This document shows positions 34,623 to 43,836 of a stretch of DNA of 64,000 nt, piece by piece. Below the pieces are notes generated by a model, which saw only the letters and a program-made list of their open reading frames with translations, was not told where the DNA came from and made no database searches. The stretch lies in the NCBI RefSeq assembly GCF_000374565.1, contig NZ_KB894696.1:1-64000 (forward strand). The letters run 5' to 3'. Each line of letters starts with the position of its first letter. Within the stretch, counting starts at the first letter, position 1. Source of the DNA: Siminovitchia fordii DSM 16014 = CIP 108821 (lineage in GTDB: Bacteria; Bacillota; Bacilli; Bacillales; Bacillaceae_C). The translations under genes were made by a program, and so were the position numbers.

Positions 34623-34722
34623 AAAAGAAAACATAGTTGTGTCCGGCGTATTGAGTATGATGAATAAAAGCCTTAATAACGAGAAAAGCTTATGGTGAAT
34701 TGTAAAGATTTAATATGTTTAA

Positions 34723-34751
34723 TTCATTACCTTACAGGGGTAGTGTAAAAT
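34723..34751 (+). promoter_or_regulatory. Second promoter with CsoR-like box, immediately before copZ
   Basis: TTCATT and TAAAAT are 17 bp apart; the spacer holds TACC-TTACA-GGGGTA (34728-34742), similar to CsoR half-sites. Weaker than the upstream box. Confidence 0.45.
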
Positions 34752-34781
34752 ATGGAAGCTGAATAATAGGAGGATTTTATT

Positions 34782-34988
34782 ATGGAACAAGTAACTTTAA
34801 ATGTACAAGGAATGTCTTGCGGACATTGTGTAAATTCTATTGAAGGGGAAGTCGGAAGAATGGACGGTGTTCAGTTTGTTAAAGTGCATCTTGATCAGGG
34901 TAAGGTTGATGTGACATTCGATTCAAACAAATTGAGTTTGGAAGAAATCAAAAGTGCGATTGAAGATCAGGGATATGATGTAGCTTAA
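34782..34988 (+). CDS. copZ: Copper chaperone CopZ
   Basis: A 68-residue HMA-domain protein that binds Cu(I) through GMSCGHC (residues 10-16) and hands it to CopA or CsoR. The ferredoxin-like fold is complete (VTLNVQGMSCGHC to EEIKSAIEDQGYDV). A TAGGAGG ribosome site precedes the ATG. Expression is expected to rise with copper via CsoR. Confidence 0.93.
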   Translation: MEQVTLNVQGMSCGHCVNSIEGEVGRMDGVQFVKVHLDQGKVDVTFDSNKLSLEEIKSAIEDQGYDVA

Positions 34989-35053
34989 TCCAATCATAGA
35001 GAAAATGAATCGTGCAGCATGTTGGCACGATTCATTTATAAATAAAAATATAC

Positions 35054-35070
35054 CCCTATATAGTATAGGG
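35054..35070 (+). promoter_or_regulatory. Palindrome before copA (CsoR-like)
   Basis: CCCTATA-TAG-TATAGGG with perfect 7 bp arms, inside TACCCCTATATAGTATAGGG, 18 bp before the copA start. It could be a third CsoR site. Confidence 0.45.
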
Positions 35071-35087
35071 ACAGGATGTGATAAATC

Positions 35088-37505
35088 GTGAGCAATAGGG
35101 AAGCAACTCTTCAAATATCAGGGATGACTTGTGCAGCTTGTGCAACGAGAATCGAAAAAGGGCTGCAAAAGATGGAAGGCGTAGAAGAAGCAAATGTAAA
35201 TTTTGCGATTGAGAAAACAACTATTAAGTATGACCCGGACAAAACGAACGTATCGCAGTTTAAAGAGAAAGTCCAAGCGTTGGGGTATAACGTTGTAAGT
35301 GAAAATGTAGAATTTGATATTTCTGGAATGACTTGCGCAGCTTGTGCCAACAAAATTGAAAAAAGGCTCAACAGGATGGAAGGCGTTGATAAGGCTACTG
35401 TTAACTTTGCGTTGGAAACCGTTCTTGTAGAATATAGCCCTGACCAGGTATCCGTTTCCGACATGAAAGACGCCATTAAAAAGCTTGGTTACACCTTAGA
35501 GCAAAAACAGGAAAATACAGGAGACCAGGTTGACCATAGGCAAAAGGAGATTGAAAAACAGCAAGGAAAGTTTATTTTTTCAGCTATCCTTTCATTTCCG
35601 TTGTTGTGGGCTATGGTCAGCCACTTTAAGTTTACGTCCTTCATTTGGCTGCCTGACATGTTTATGAACCCGTGGGTTCAATTTGCCCTTGCCACACCCG
35701 TTCAGTTTATTGTAGGTGGTCAATTCTACGTTGGAGCTTTTAAAGCGTTGCGAAACAAAAGCGCGAACATGGATGTACTTGTTGCATTAGGTACGTCAGC
35801 CGCCTATTTCTATAGTCTATATTTAAGTATCAGGTCAATTGGTTCAAATGCCCATATGGTTGAGCTCTACTATGAAACGAGTGCGGTTCTCATAACCTTG
35901 ATCATATTGGGGAAGCTTTTTGAAGCGAAGGCTAAAGGCCGCTCATCTGAGGCCATTAAAAAACTTATGGGATTACAAGCGAAAAATGCTGCGGTTGTTC
36001 GCAATGGCCAAGAGATGATCATTCCGATTGAAGAAGTTTTACAAGGCGATATTGTTTATATAAAGCCAGGCGAAAAGGTACCGGTTGATGGAGAAATTGT
36101 GGAAGGCCAATCAGCGCTTGACGAATCCATGTTGACCGGGGAAAGTATTCCGGTTGATAAAACAATTGGAGATAGCGTGATTGGATCAACCATTAATAAG
36201 AACGGATTCCTAAAGATTAAAGCTACCAAAGTCGGGAAAGATACGGCCTTGGCGCAAATCATAAAGGTGGTGGAGGAAGCACAAGGTTCCAAAGCGCCTA
36301 TCCAACGTCTGGCCGACGTAATTTCGGGCATTTTTGTACCGATTGTAGTAGGTTTGGCGATTGTGACCTTCCTTGTATGGTATTTTGTCGTCAGCCCTGG
36401 AGAGTTTGCGGTAGCTCTTGAGAAATTCATCGCCGTTTTGGTTATTGCCTGCCCATGTGCACTTGGCTTGGCAACACCGACTTCAATTATGGCCGGTTCA
36501 GGTCGCGCCGCAGAATTTGGAATTCTATTTAAAGGTGGAGAACACCTTGAAACCACTCATCATTTAGATACGATAATTTTGGATAAAACAGGTACGGTCA
36601 CCAATGGGAAACCTTCGTTAACGGATGTCATTTTGGCAGAAGGCCTAAATGAAACTGAATTTCTAACACTGGTCGGATCCGCAGAGAAAAACTCAGAACA
36701 TCCACTCGCTCAAGCAATAGTTGAAGGAATCCAAGATAAAGGAATTGAACTGGCCGGATCGGAAACATTTGAGGCTCTCCCCGGTTTTGGAGTACAAGCG
36801 ACAGTTAATGGTAAAGAGTTATTGATTGGTACACGAAGGCTCATGGCAAAACATCAAGTCAATGTCCAAGAAATGCTGGCAAAAATGGAGGAGTTGGAGA
36901 AACAGGGGAAAACTGCCATGTTAGCTGCCATAGACCGTCGCTTTGCTGGAATCATAGCCGTAGCCGACACGATTAAGGAAACATCAAAAGAAGCCATAGA
37001 GCGTTTACAGGAAATGGGCCTGGATGTCGTGATGATCACAGGGGATAATACGCAAACTGCTCATGCGATTGCTGAACACGTCGGAATCAAGCATGTTATT
37101 GCTGAAGTTTTGCCAGAGGGCAAGGCGGCAGAAGTGAAAAAGTTGCAACAGGCTGGAAAGAAAGTTGCTATGGTGGGCGATGGAATCAATGATGCCCCGG
37201 CATTGGCAACAGCAGATATAGGGATGGCAATTGGAACAGGCACCGATGTCGCAATGGAAGCAGCGGATATCACTCTTATTCGCGGGGATTTAAATGCGAT
37301 CGCCGATTCGATTTTCATGAGTAAGAAGACTATCACCAATATTAAGCAAAATCTTTTCTGGGCACTTGCATACAACAGCTTGGGCATACCTGTTGCAGCA
37401 GTAGGCTTCTTGGCACCATGGTTAGCTGGAGCCGCGATGGCATTTAGTTCCGTATCGGTTGTATTAAATGCCCTAAGACTCCAAAGAGTAAAGTTGAAGG
37501 GATAA
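35088..37505 (+). CDS. copA: Copper-exporting P1B-type ATPase CopA
   Basis: An 805-residue Cu(I) efflux ATPase in the cytoplasmic membrane. Two N-terminal HMA domains each carry GMTCAAC (12-18 and ~80-86). Eight membrane helices surround CPC (~455-457, in IACPCALGLATP). The phosphorylation site is Asp499 in DKTGTVTNG, the nucleotide domain has SEHPLAQAI, and the hinge is GDGINDAPA (~697). TGE in the actuator domain is MLTGES. The start is GTG at 35088. Closely linked to copZ and the His-rich gene. Confidence 0.95.
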   Translation: MSNREATLQISGMTCAACATRIEKGLQKMEGVEEANVNFAIEKTTIKYDPDKTNVSQFKEKVQALGYNVVSENVEFDISGMTCAACANKIEKRLNRMEGVDKATVNFALETVLVEYSPDQVSVSDMKDAIKKLGYTLEQKQENTGDQVDHRQKEIEKQQGKFIFSAILSFPLLWAMVSHFKFTSFIWLPDMFMNPWVQFALATPVQFIVGGQFYVGAFKALRNKSANMDVLVALGTSAAYFYSLYLSIRSIGSNAHMVELYYETSAVLITLIILGKLFEAKAKGRSSEAIKKLMGLQAKNAAVVRNGQEMIIPIEEVLQGDIVYIKPGEKVPVDGEIVEGQSALDESMLTGESIPVDKTIGDSVIGSTINKNGFLKIKATKVGKDTALAQIIKVVEEAQGSKAPIQRLADVISGIFVPIVVGLAIVTFLVWYFVVSPGEFAVALEKFIAVLVIACPCALGLATPTSIMAGSGRAAEFGILFKGGEHLETTHHLDTIILDKTGTVTNGKPSLTDVILAEGLNETEFLTLVGSAEKNSEHPLAQAIVEGIQDKGIELAGSETFEALPGFGVQATVNGKELLIGTRRLMAKHQVNVQEMLAKMEELEKQGKTAMLAAIDRRFAGIIAVADTIKETSKEAIERLQEMGLDVVMITGDNTQTAHAIAEHVGIKHVIAEVLPEGKAAEVKKLQQAGKKVAMVGDGINDAPALATADIGMAIGTGTDVAMEAADITLIRGDLNAIADSIFMSKKTITNIKQNLFWALAYNSLGIPVAAVGFLAPWLAGAAMAFSSVSVVLNALRLQRVKLKG

Positions 37506-37519
37506 AGGGAGGATCTCCT

Positions 37520-38359
37520 ATGAAACGAAACATATGGATTTGGACGGTTTCGGCCGTTGTATACCTTGTGATCGTCATTTCAGCTTATAGTATTTACGCA
37601 AGTGTGAATCCTGCAACGGATGGACTGACTAATCATACAGATGTAGAACAGGAGGAAGCAAACATGGAGAATCAGCATAATCACCATAATCACCACCAAC
37701 ATATGAACCATGGTGCAAACGTTTCTACTGAAATGACACCAAAAATATCTTATAACGACGGAGAAATTACAATTGAGTTAAAAGATAAAAATGGTCATGT
37801 TCCTGAACTCGAAGTTTCACATGAAAAATATATGCATCTCATTATAGTCAGTTCAGACCTGAAAGAGTACCATCATTTACATCCTGAAAAGAAGAGTGAA
37901 GGATTCTACCAAGTACCCATCAGGTTAGCCGATCATTCTTATAAAGTGTTCGTAGATATCAAACCAAAGAATCTTGAATATTTCCCAAAACCGATCGAAT
38001 TACATGTAGGTGAAACGCATAAACAGCATCAAGACAATAACCTTGTTGTAGATACGGAATTTATAAAAACAGTCAATGGCCAACCGGTTGAATTGAAGGC
38101 TACATCCTTAGTAGTCAATAAAGAGGTTACCTTTGATTTCGACATAAAAGATGCCAAACCAGAGCCTTATTTGGGTGCTTTGGGTCATGTTGTCATATTG
38201 GATGAAGATGGAGAACAGTTTATCCATGTTCACCCGGTTTCAGATAATCAAACAGTTTTTCAAACCCAATTTAACAAACGAGGCATTTATAAACTTTGGG
38301 CTGAATTCAAATTTGGAGAACGAGTCAATGTATATCCATTTGTGATCGAGGTTCATTAA
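37520..38359 (+). CDS. Membrane-anchored histidine-rich protein of the copper island
   Basis: A 279-residue protein with an N-terminal helix (WIWTVSAVVYLVIVISAYSIY, 6-26) that anchors the rest outside the cell. A His-rich stretch follows (~52-66: QHNHHNHHQHMNHG), then two beta-rich halves with metal-like motifs EYHHLHPEK and FIHVHPV. No enzyme motif was seen. It starts 14 bp after copA and is translationally linked, so binding or buffering of copper at the surface is the natural guess. It resembles no named Cop protein I recognise with confidence. Confidence 0.65.
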   Translation: MKRNIWIWTVSAVVYLVIVISAYSIYASVNPATDGLTNHTDVEQEEANMENQHNHHNHHQHMNHGANVSTEMTPKISYNDGEITIELKDKNGHVPELEVSHEKYMHLIIVSSDLKEYHHLHPEKKSEGFYQVPIRLADHSYKVFVDIKPKNLEYFPKPIELHVGETHKQHQDNNLVVDTEFIKTVNGQPVELKATSLVVNKEVTFDFDIKDAKPEPYLGALGHVVILDEDGEQFIHVHPVSDNQTVFQTQFNKRGIYKLWAEFKFGERVNVYPFVIEVH

Positions 38360-38456
38360 TATGTACGGAATAAGGGAAGGGGGCCAAAAATTGCAAATAC
38401 TTTCCTGAAAGCCATAGATCGGATCCCCTTTTCTATTTTTTAAAGGTGAGGAGAAT

Positions 38457-38738
38457 ATGAGTATGAAGAAGTTTGAACTTTATACCCGGCCTACATGTTC
38501 GGATTGCCAGGCAGCGAAAAAGTTTCTTGCAGAGAAAAATATCTCCTATATAGAGTATGATTTATCAAAACAACCAGAAAAGGAAAGGGATTTAATCCGG
38601 ATATCAGGTACAAGAATTGTTCCAACGTTTGTGTTTAAAGGGCAATCCCTTTTAAGGTGGATGAGTAAACCAAAATTCCTGATAGGGTTTGAACAAAATA
38701 TAGATGAAATAAGGGAGATATTAAAAATAGATAACTAA
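38457..38738 (+). CDS. Glutaredoxin-like thiol protein
   Basis: A 93-residue thioredoxin-fold protein with CxxC active site C14-SD-C17 (YTRPTCSDCQAAKKFL) and the cis-proline loop RIVPTFVF. NrdH/glutaredoxin proteins reduce disulfides; in a copper island it may protect thiols or reduce partners. A GAGGAG ribosome site precedes ATG 38457; ATG at 38463 is possible. The C-terminus ends with a helix (FEQNIDEIREILK). Confidence 0.8.
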   Translation: MSMKKFELYTRPTCSDCQAAKKFLAEKNISYIEYDLSKQPEKERDLIRISGTRIVPTFVFKGQSLLRWMSKPKFLIGFEQNIDEIREILKIDN

Positions 38739-38779
38739 TGTATCCTGTGTAGTTAATTAAGCAGGTATATTTCAATCAC

Positions 38780-38809
38780 TTATTTACTATACCTTGGTAC
38801 AGTAAATAA
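38780..38809 (+). promoter_or_regulatory. 30 bp palindrome before the reductase-like gene
   Basis: TTATTTACT and AGTAAATAA arms (9 bp, perfect) flank an inner TACC-TT-GGTA. It ends just before the ribosome site GAGGGGAG, so it is a likely operator. It differs from the CsoR boxes upstream. Confidence 0.6.
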
Positions 38810-38823
38810 AGAGGGGAGAAATA

Positions 38824-39444
38824 ATGTTGAAGAGCGATGTAGGAAAAATTAAAATCGCCATAAATGGAGGAATAGGGTTTGGGGCAAAACTAAATTCAAA
38901 ACAACTTGTAACGATCTCAAAATACATGAATGAAGATGAAGAACTTGAATTGACAACCTTCCAGCAACTCTATATAGAAATTCCAGAGGATAAAAAAAAA
39001 AAGATCATAGAAGAATTCCAAAGTGTTGGATTAGCATGTTATCCAGTTGGCAACTTTGTAAAAAGCTTAAGAACCTGTAACTTTTGCAAAGGGGAAGAGA
39101 GGGAAGGAATGCCGGTGGCAAAAGAGATAAATCGCCGTATAGCAGGAAAACCCGTACCATCTACTCTAAAGGTTGCTTATACAGGTTGCGCTATCGGTTG
39201 CGGTGAGCCAATGTTAAGCGACTTAGGCATTATGAAGATTAGGGATCATTACAATTTGTATGTTGGCGGAAAAGCGAAAGGGAAAGACGCTGAGGTGGGT
39301 TTCTTGTTGAGGGAGAACCTAACACCAGATGAATTGTACGATACAGTTGAAAAGGTTATTGCTAAATATTCACAAATGGGTAAGAAACGGGAGACATTCT
39401 ATAAATTTTTGAAGAGGATAGGTAAGGACCAACTCATCAATTAA
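38824..39444 (+). CDS. Half-size sirohaem/4Fe-4S (nitrite/sulfite reductase-like) protein
   Basis: A 206-residue protein with one ferredoxin-like half-domain (~8-65: GGIGFGAKLNSKQL, LTTFQQLYIEIPE) and one Fe-S/sirohaem domain. Cysteines C85, C88 (RTCNFCKG) and C122, C126 (YTGCAIGCGEP) correspond to the four cluster ligands of nitrite/sulfite reductases, but the first pair is C-x2-C instead of C-x5-C. Full reductases have two such repeats; this is one. Function is unknown; the setting next to a CxxC glutaredoxin and copper genes suggests sulfur or redox chemistry. Strong GAGGGGAG ribosome site. Confidence 0.7.
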   Translation: MLKSDVGKIKIAINGGIGFGAKLNSKQLVTISKYMNEDEELELTTFQQLYIEIPEDKKKKIIEEFQSVGLACYPVGNFVKSLRTCNFCKGEEREGMPVAKEINRRIAGKPVPSTLKVAYTGCAIGCGEPMLSDLGIMKIRDHYNLYVGGKAKGKDAEVGFLLRENLTPDELYDTVEKVIAKYSQMGKKRETFYKFLKRIGKDQLIN

Positions 39445-39449
39445 GATGA

Positions 39450-39658
39450 AAATGGATTTGTGGATACGTAAATAAGTCAGAGGAATTTGGGAAACCAGTT
39501 AGAATTATCTTTGACAGCAATCAAAAGGTTCACACAGAATCCTTAGAACGGTATGATATAAAAGAATGTCAATATATCACAGACAGCACAACACGCTGCA
39601 ACCTTGCAATGGATAAAATGAGTAATGCCACTTTTTTTATGAATAGGGTAAACAAAAA
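39450..39658 (+). pseudogene. Coding-like stretch without a start, unknown family
   Basis: One frame is open from 39450 to beyond the terminator and reads GYVNKSEEFGKPVRIIFDSN, then KVHTESLERYDIKECQYITD. Composition looks protein-like, but the only early ATG codons are in another frame and there is no ribosome site. Probably the tail of a lost gene. Confidence 0.3.
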
Positions 39659-39705
39659 GCAACCAAAGGAAAATGATGCATTTCTTGGGTTGCCTTATTT
39701 TTTTT
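39659..39705 (+). terminator. Terminator closing the copper island
   Basis: GCAACC-A-AAG / CTT-G-GGTTGC arms with a 14-base loop are followed by CTTATTTTTTTT. Confidence 0.7.
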
Positions 39706-39951
39706 GAATCATTTTTTTTTTAGTGAATGGACATTCAATATGCAGCACGGACAGCCTGGAAGAATATTTATAACCTTATCAAAACTTGAGATTAAAACGT
39801 TTCTGCACCAATAAGTATGTAGTTTTTCGCCAAAAGACGTAGCAGCTTGGAAGGAAAAGAGGAAGGAGTAACAAATTAAGTTGCTAGACTATTAGCAGTC
39901 GGAATATTACTGGGATTTATAAAAGATTTCTAAATAGAAATTATTAGACTA
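39706..39951. other. AT-rich intergenic DNA
   Basis: No gene was found. A short hydrophobic reading LLAVGILLGFIKDF near 39888-39930 has no start and may be a relic. Confidence 0.3.
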
Positions 39952-39994
39952 TTGAAAAGCGTCTTAATATGTTGTATTTTAAATTGTATACAAT
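39952..39994 (+). promoter_or_regulatory. gntR promoter with GntR-type operator
   Basis: TTGAAA (39952-39957) and TATTTT (39975-39980) are 17 bp apart. Directly after comes the perfect 12 bp palindrome ATTGTATACAAT (39983-39994), of the FadR-type TNGTNNACNA form. Autoregulation of the following regulator is likely. Confidence 0.65.
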
Positions 39995-40029
39995 CAGAAA
40001 TCCAGATTAATAAATAAGGGGGGGTTCAT

Positions 40030-40713
40030 ATGGATAGTAATTTAGAAAATAAGATATATACAATGCTTAAAAATGCGATTGTTAATCGGGAATTGACACC
40101 AGGAACGAAGCTTTCAGAGGAGGCATTGGCACAGGCGCTCAATGTGAGCCGGACGCCTATACGTTCCGCATTGCGGAGACTGTCTTACGAGATGTATGTA
40201 AAAATTCTTCCGCGAAGAGGTGCATTTGTAAATGAACCCACTCCAAGGGAAGTAGAAGATGTTTTTGAAATGAGAATATTACTGGAAGATTGTGCAGTAA
40301 CAAAAGCCTGTAGAAATTACGCAAAGTTTCAACCTGTTTTTGAGAAAATAGAGGATTTGATTCAAAAGGAGAAAGAAGCTTATGAGGTAAAGAGCATAGG
40401 GGGAGTACTGAAAAATGTATATGATATCCATATTGAAATCGCTAAGCTTTCAAAAAATGAAATTTTAATTAAACAACTCCGAGAGTTAATATCATTAACA
40501 AACATATATTTGACATTTTATAGTGAAAGGCTTTATGACCCCATTTCTCCTAAAGAACATTTGGATATCCTGGAAGCAATCAGAGTCAGTGATGAGGATT
40601 TGGCCCGTAAACGGATGAGGAACCATATTAATGGTATTATATCCAGGCTGAATTTCGAAAAAATCGAGCGTAATTCCGCCGCTATTGAAAGCGTTTTAAC
40701 GAAGTATAAATAA
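40030..40713 (+). CDS. GntR/FadR-family regulator
   Basis: A 227-residue regulator: winged helix-turn-helix (~5-72: ELTPGTKLSEEALAQALNVSRTPIRSALRRL) and an all-helical FCD ligand domain (~80-215) with conserved acidic/His positions for metal or acid ligands (MRILLEDCAV, DIHIEIAKLS). Many FCD proteins respond to carboxylic acids. It precedes the NhaC-type gene by 41 bp without a terminator, so it probably controls that operon through the palindrome at 39983. Confidence 0.88.
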   Translation: MDSNLENKIYTMLKNAIVNRELTPGTKLSEEALAQALNVSRTPIRSALRRLSYEMYVKILPRRGAFVNEPTPREVEDVFEMRILLEDCAVTKACRNYAKFQPVFEKIEDLIQKEKEAYEVKSIGGVLKNVYDIHIEIAKLSKNEILIKQLRELISLTNIYLTFYSERLYDPISPKEHLDILEAIRVSDEDLARKRMRNHINGIISRLNFEKIERNSAAIESVLTKYK

Positions 40714-40754
40714 AAAAACTCCACGTCTTCTGAACTTGGAAAGGGGCTAACAAT

Positions 40755-42164
40755 ATGAAATCATCTTTGTCTGTATTCAAAACGATTATCCTTGCTCTTG
40801 TAGCAATTACAGTTGTAATCGGCGGAATTGCAATAATTAAAGCACCAACATCGGTTGTATTGATCACTGGTGGTGCCTCGATTATTCTACTGTCTTTGAT
40901 TTGGGGAATTAAATGGGAAGATATAGAACGGGACATCCTGAAAAATATAGGTCACATGCTTGTTCCTATTTTGATATTATTAGCTGTTGGCATGTTGATC
41001 GGTTCTTGGATTTTATCAGGCACGATTCCCTTTTTCGTATATTATGGTTTGGTTTTACTGAAGCCATCGGTATTTTTATTTGCAACTTGTTTAATATGTG
41101 CCATTATGACATTGATGTGCGGCAGTTCCTGGGCCACGATCGGAACAATAGGTGTAGCATTTATGGGGATTTCAATGGGGCTTGAGGTGCCTTTACATTA
41201 TACTGCTGCTGCCGTTGTTGTAGGAGCGATCTTTGGTGATAAAGTGTCTCCGTTGTCTGATTCCACCATTCTGGCTTCTTCAATTGTGGATGTAAACTTA
41301 ATGGAGCATGTGAAACATTTACTTTATACTACGGTTCCTGGGCTCGTAATATCATTAGTTTTATACTTGATTATAGGTTTTCAGTTTAAAAGTGGAACCG
41401 CTAACAGTGAAACAATTTCCATTATACAAAATACAATCATGGATCAATTCAATTTAAATCCTTTGGTCATCATACCTCCATTGGCGGTTTTAATTTTGAT
41501 TTCGCGGGGTGTTCCAGCGCTCCCTGTCTACGGGATCGGCATTTTCCTTGGCTGTTTGATAAGCGGGATTTTCCAGAAGCAAAGTTTATTGGATATTGCC
41601 GGAGTATTGAATAGCGGGTATACGTTCGATACAGGAGTGGATATTGTCAATCAAATCGTTCAGCAAGGAGGCTTATCCAGCATGCTGAGTACAGTGGCAA
41701 TCTTGATTGCTGCAGCAATATTCGGGGCACCATTGCAGACGGCTGGGGTCGTTGACGTACTGCTGGATAAAATTAAACAGTTTTCCAAAACAAGCCGTTC
41801 GATGATGACCTCTTGTCTTGCGATGCATGGGGCCCTCTTTACGATCATTGGAAGTTACTACGTGACGTATTCTGTTTTGGGGCCTATGTTGAAAACATTA
41901 TATACCGACTATGGGGTGCACAGAAAAAATCTATCCAGGACAATGGAGGATACTGGGACTGCACTTGCACCTATGATTCCGTGGAGTGTAACCGGAGCTT
42001 TTATCGCTACTACATTGCAAGTCCCAACAGGGCAGTTCATATTATACGCACCAATGGTTTATTTGGGTATTGTATTCGCCTTGATCTATATCTATACTGG
42101 TTTTGGCATTGGGAAGCTATACACTGGGGAAAAAGTGAAAGATATAAAACAGGAAGTCTCGTAA
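40755..42164 (+). CDS. NhaC-family Na+/H+ (or substrate) antiporter
   Basis: A 469-residue membrane protein with about 12 helices. NhaC marks are CGSSWATIGTIGVAFMG, the GAIFGDKVSPLSDSTILAS block and MEDTGTALAPMIPWS. B. subtilis relatives include NhaC and MleN, the malate/lactate antiporter. Pairing with an FCD-type GntR regulator hints at exchange linked to an organic acid rather than housekeeping pH control. AAAGGGG precedes the ATG. Confidence 0.88.
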   Translation: MKSSLSVFKTIILALVAITVVIGGIAIIKAPTSVVLITGGASIILLSLIWGIKWEDIERDILKNIGHMLVPILILLAVGMLIGSWILSGTIPFFVYYGLVLLKPSVFLFATCLICAIMTLMCGSSWATIGTIGVAFMGISMGLEVPLHYTAAAVVVGAIFGDKVSPLSDSTILASSIVDVNLMEHVKHLLYTTVPGLVISLVLYLIIGFQFKSGTANSETISIIQNTIMDQFNLNPLVIIPPLAVLILISRGVPALPVYGIGIFLGCLISGIFQKQSLLDIAGVLNSGYTFDTGVDIVNQIVQQGGLSSMLSTVAILIAAAIFGAPLQTAGVVDVLLDKIKQFSKTSRSMMTSCLAMHGALFTIIGSYYVTYSVLGPMLKTLYTDYGVHRKNLSRTMEDTGTALAPMIPWSVTGAFIATTLQVPTGQFILYAPMVYLGIVFALIYIYTGFGIGKLYTGEKVKDIKQEVS

Positions 42165-42263
42165 GCAGAACCAAAGGCATAGTTAGTTTAAAATTCTATG
42201 ACGGCGTTATGCATTTGAACGTTGATTAGCTGCGGGGAAATTCCCTCAACTCTATAGATAGGC

Positions 42264-42300
42264 AACGGGCCTGTTTTCATTTTGAAGACAGGCCCGTTTA
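42264..42300. terminator. Bidirectional terminator
   Basis: AACGGGCCTGTTTTC / GAAGACAGGCCCGTT stem with one mismatch-wobble, between converging genes. Confidence 0.85.
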
Positions 42301-42308
42301 TATGAAAA

Positions 42309-43712
42309 TCAAATAATTTTCCAGCATTTCAATAACATTGTGATCGCTTGTTCCAACTCTTCCTCAGGAATTCCGGCAAACCCAAGAATCATTTTCGGAG
42401 GGAATTCCGTCTTTTTCATCAAAGAATAGGAGGACAGGGGGAGAATTTTTATTTTTGCCTCCAAGGCTCTTTTTACCAGTTCCTGTTCATTCATTCCGTT
42501 TTTAACTGCAAGTAGAATATGAAGACCGGAATGTTCACCGATTATTTCAACCTTTTCTCGATAAGGCTTTAATAGATCCAGGGTCTTTTCCAGTTTTCTG
42601 CGGTAAATTTTCCTCATCCTGTTTAAGTGTCTCTCAAAATCTCTTTCTTTCATAAACTGAGTTAATATATGCTGGTCAATTCTTGAGACTGAACAATGAT
42701 AGAAAGATAGTGCCACTTCTTTATACCTTATTAGTAAAGGCTTTGGTAAAACCATATAACTGATTCGTAATGAGGGAATGAGGGACTTTGAGAAACTACC
42801 CAGATAAATTACTTTCTCGCTATGATCCATACTTTGCAATGAAGGAATGGACTTGCCGCTGTAACGGAATTCACTGTCGTAATCATCCTCAATGATATAA
42901 CGATGATCGCCGCCCGCTGCCCAATTCAACAGTTTGACCCGACGATTGACCGATAGTACAGACCCGTAAGGGAAGTGGTGGGACGGTGTGACGTAAACGA
43001 CGTTGATGTCTGTATTCTCGATGGATTCAGTCTTTACACCTTCCTCATCTACTTCCAACGGTTGTATTTGATGCTGAGTGCTTTTCAATATATGCGATAT
43101 GACGTGATAACCGGGATCCTCTACGCCATATATAGTTTCTTTGGCAAACAGGAGAATGAGCTGTTGCAGCAGATTGTCACTTCCCGCCCCAATGACGATT
43201 TGTTCAGGGGTACATTGGACGCCTCTGGCATGATATAAATAATGGGCTATTTCCCTTCGAAGCTCCAATTCTCCTTGTTTATCCCCAAGCAAAAGTAATG
43301 AATGATGCTGACGGTCAATTGTGTCTTTTGCATATTTCCGCCATTTGTGAAACGGGAAATTCTCTGTATCAATCCAACCTGGATGAAAATGATATTTCAC
43401 CAATTCCTTCTCTTCGATCAATTCATCTGTTACAGCAGCTTCGCTTTGCACATATTCCAAGTCTTCGTAGGCGAGTACAAAATATCCCTTTCGGGGCAGG
43501 CTTTCAATATACCCTTCAGCCAATAGCTGATCATAGGCAGTTTCCACCGTATTTTGACTGACCTTTAGAAATTCAGAAAGCTTCCGCTTGGATGGAAGCT
43601 TCGTACCATATTCAAGGCGGCCTTCTGTAATCTCTTTTTTTATATATAAATAAAGCTGTTCATAAAGCGGAACATCAATGGAACGGTTTAAATTGCATGA
43701 TAACATTTCCAT
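42309..43712 (-). CDS. pdxR: MocR-type PLP-dependent regulator, PdxR
   Basis: A 467-residue fusion of a GntR winged helix (~1-75: LYIKKEITEGRLEYGTKLPS, VSQNTVETAYDQLLAEGY) and a fold-type I aminotransferase domain. The PLP lysine is in LGSFSKSLIPSLRISYM, with IIEDDYDSEFRY upstream binding the cofactor. MocR proteins use PLP as ligand. It is divergent from pdxS, the arrangement of PdxR, which activates vitamin B6 synthesis when PLP is low. GabR-like alternatives are less likely because of the neighbour. Confidence 0.85.
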   Translation of the reverse strand: MEMLSCNLNRSIDVPLYEQLYLYIKKEITEGRLEYGTKLPSKRKLSEFLKVSQNTVETAYDQLLAEGYIESLPRKGYFVLAYEDLEYVQSEAAVTDELIEEKELVKYHFHPGWIDTENFPFHKWRKYAKDTIDRQHHSLLLLGDKQGELELRREIAHYLYHARGVQCTPEQIVIGAGSDNLLQQLILLFAKETIYGVEDPGYHVISHILKSTQHQIQPLEVDEEGVKTESIENTDINVVYVTPSHHFPYGSVLSVNRRVKLLNWAAGGDHRYIIEDDYDSEFRYSGKSIPSLQSMDHSEKVIYLGSFSKSLIPSLRISYMVLPKPLLIRYKEVALSFYHCSVSRIDQHILTQFMKERDFERHLNRMRKIYRRKLEKTLDLLKPYREKVEIIGEHSGLHILLAVKNGMNEQELVKRALEAKIKILPLSSYSLMKKTEFPPKMILGFAGIPEEELEQAITMLLKCWKII

Positions 43713-43836
43713 TTAATTAGCCTCCTGCACATCTGACCCCTTCGTTTACTTTGAAACTGGTTCTTTCAACAGAGTCACTTTATTTCTATAATAATGGCAA
43801 ATGAAAGAAAAAACAATATACAATGGAGGGGCAATC

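Noticed and set aside
34602-34670. TGA at 34620 as a selenocysteine codon in a Cys-rich small protein
   Set aside because: No SECIS-like hairpin was seen after the TGA and the extended reading has no known family; a plain stop is simpler.
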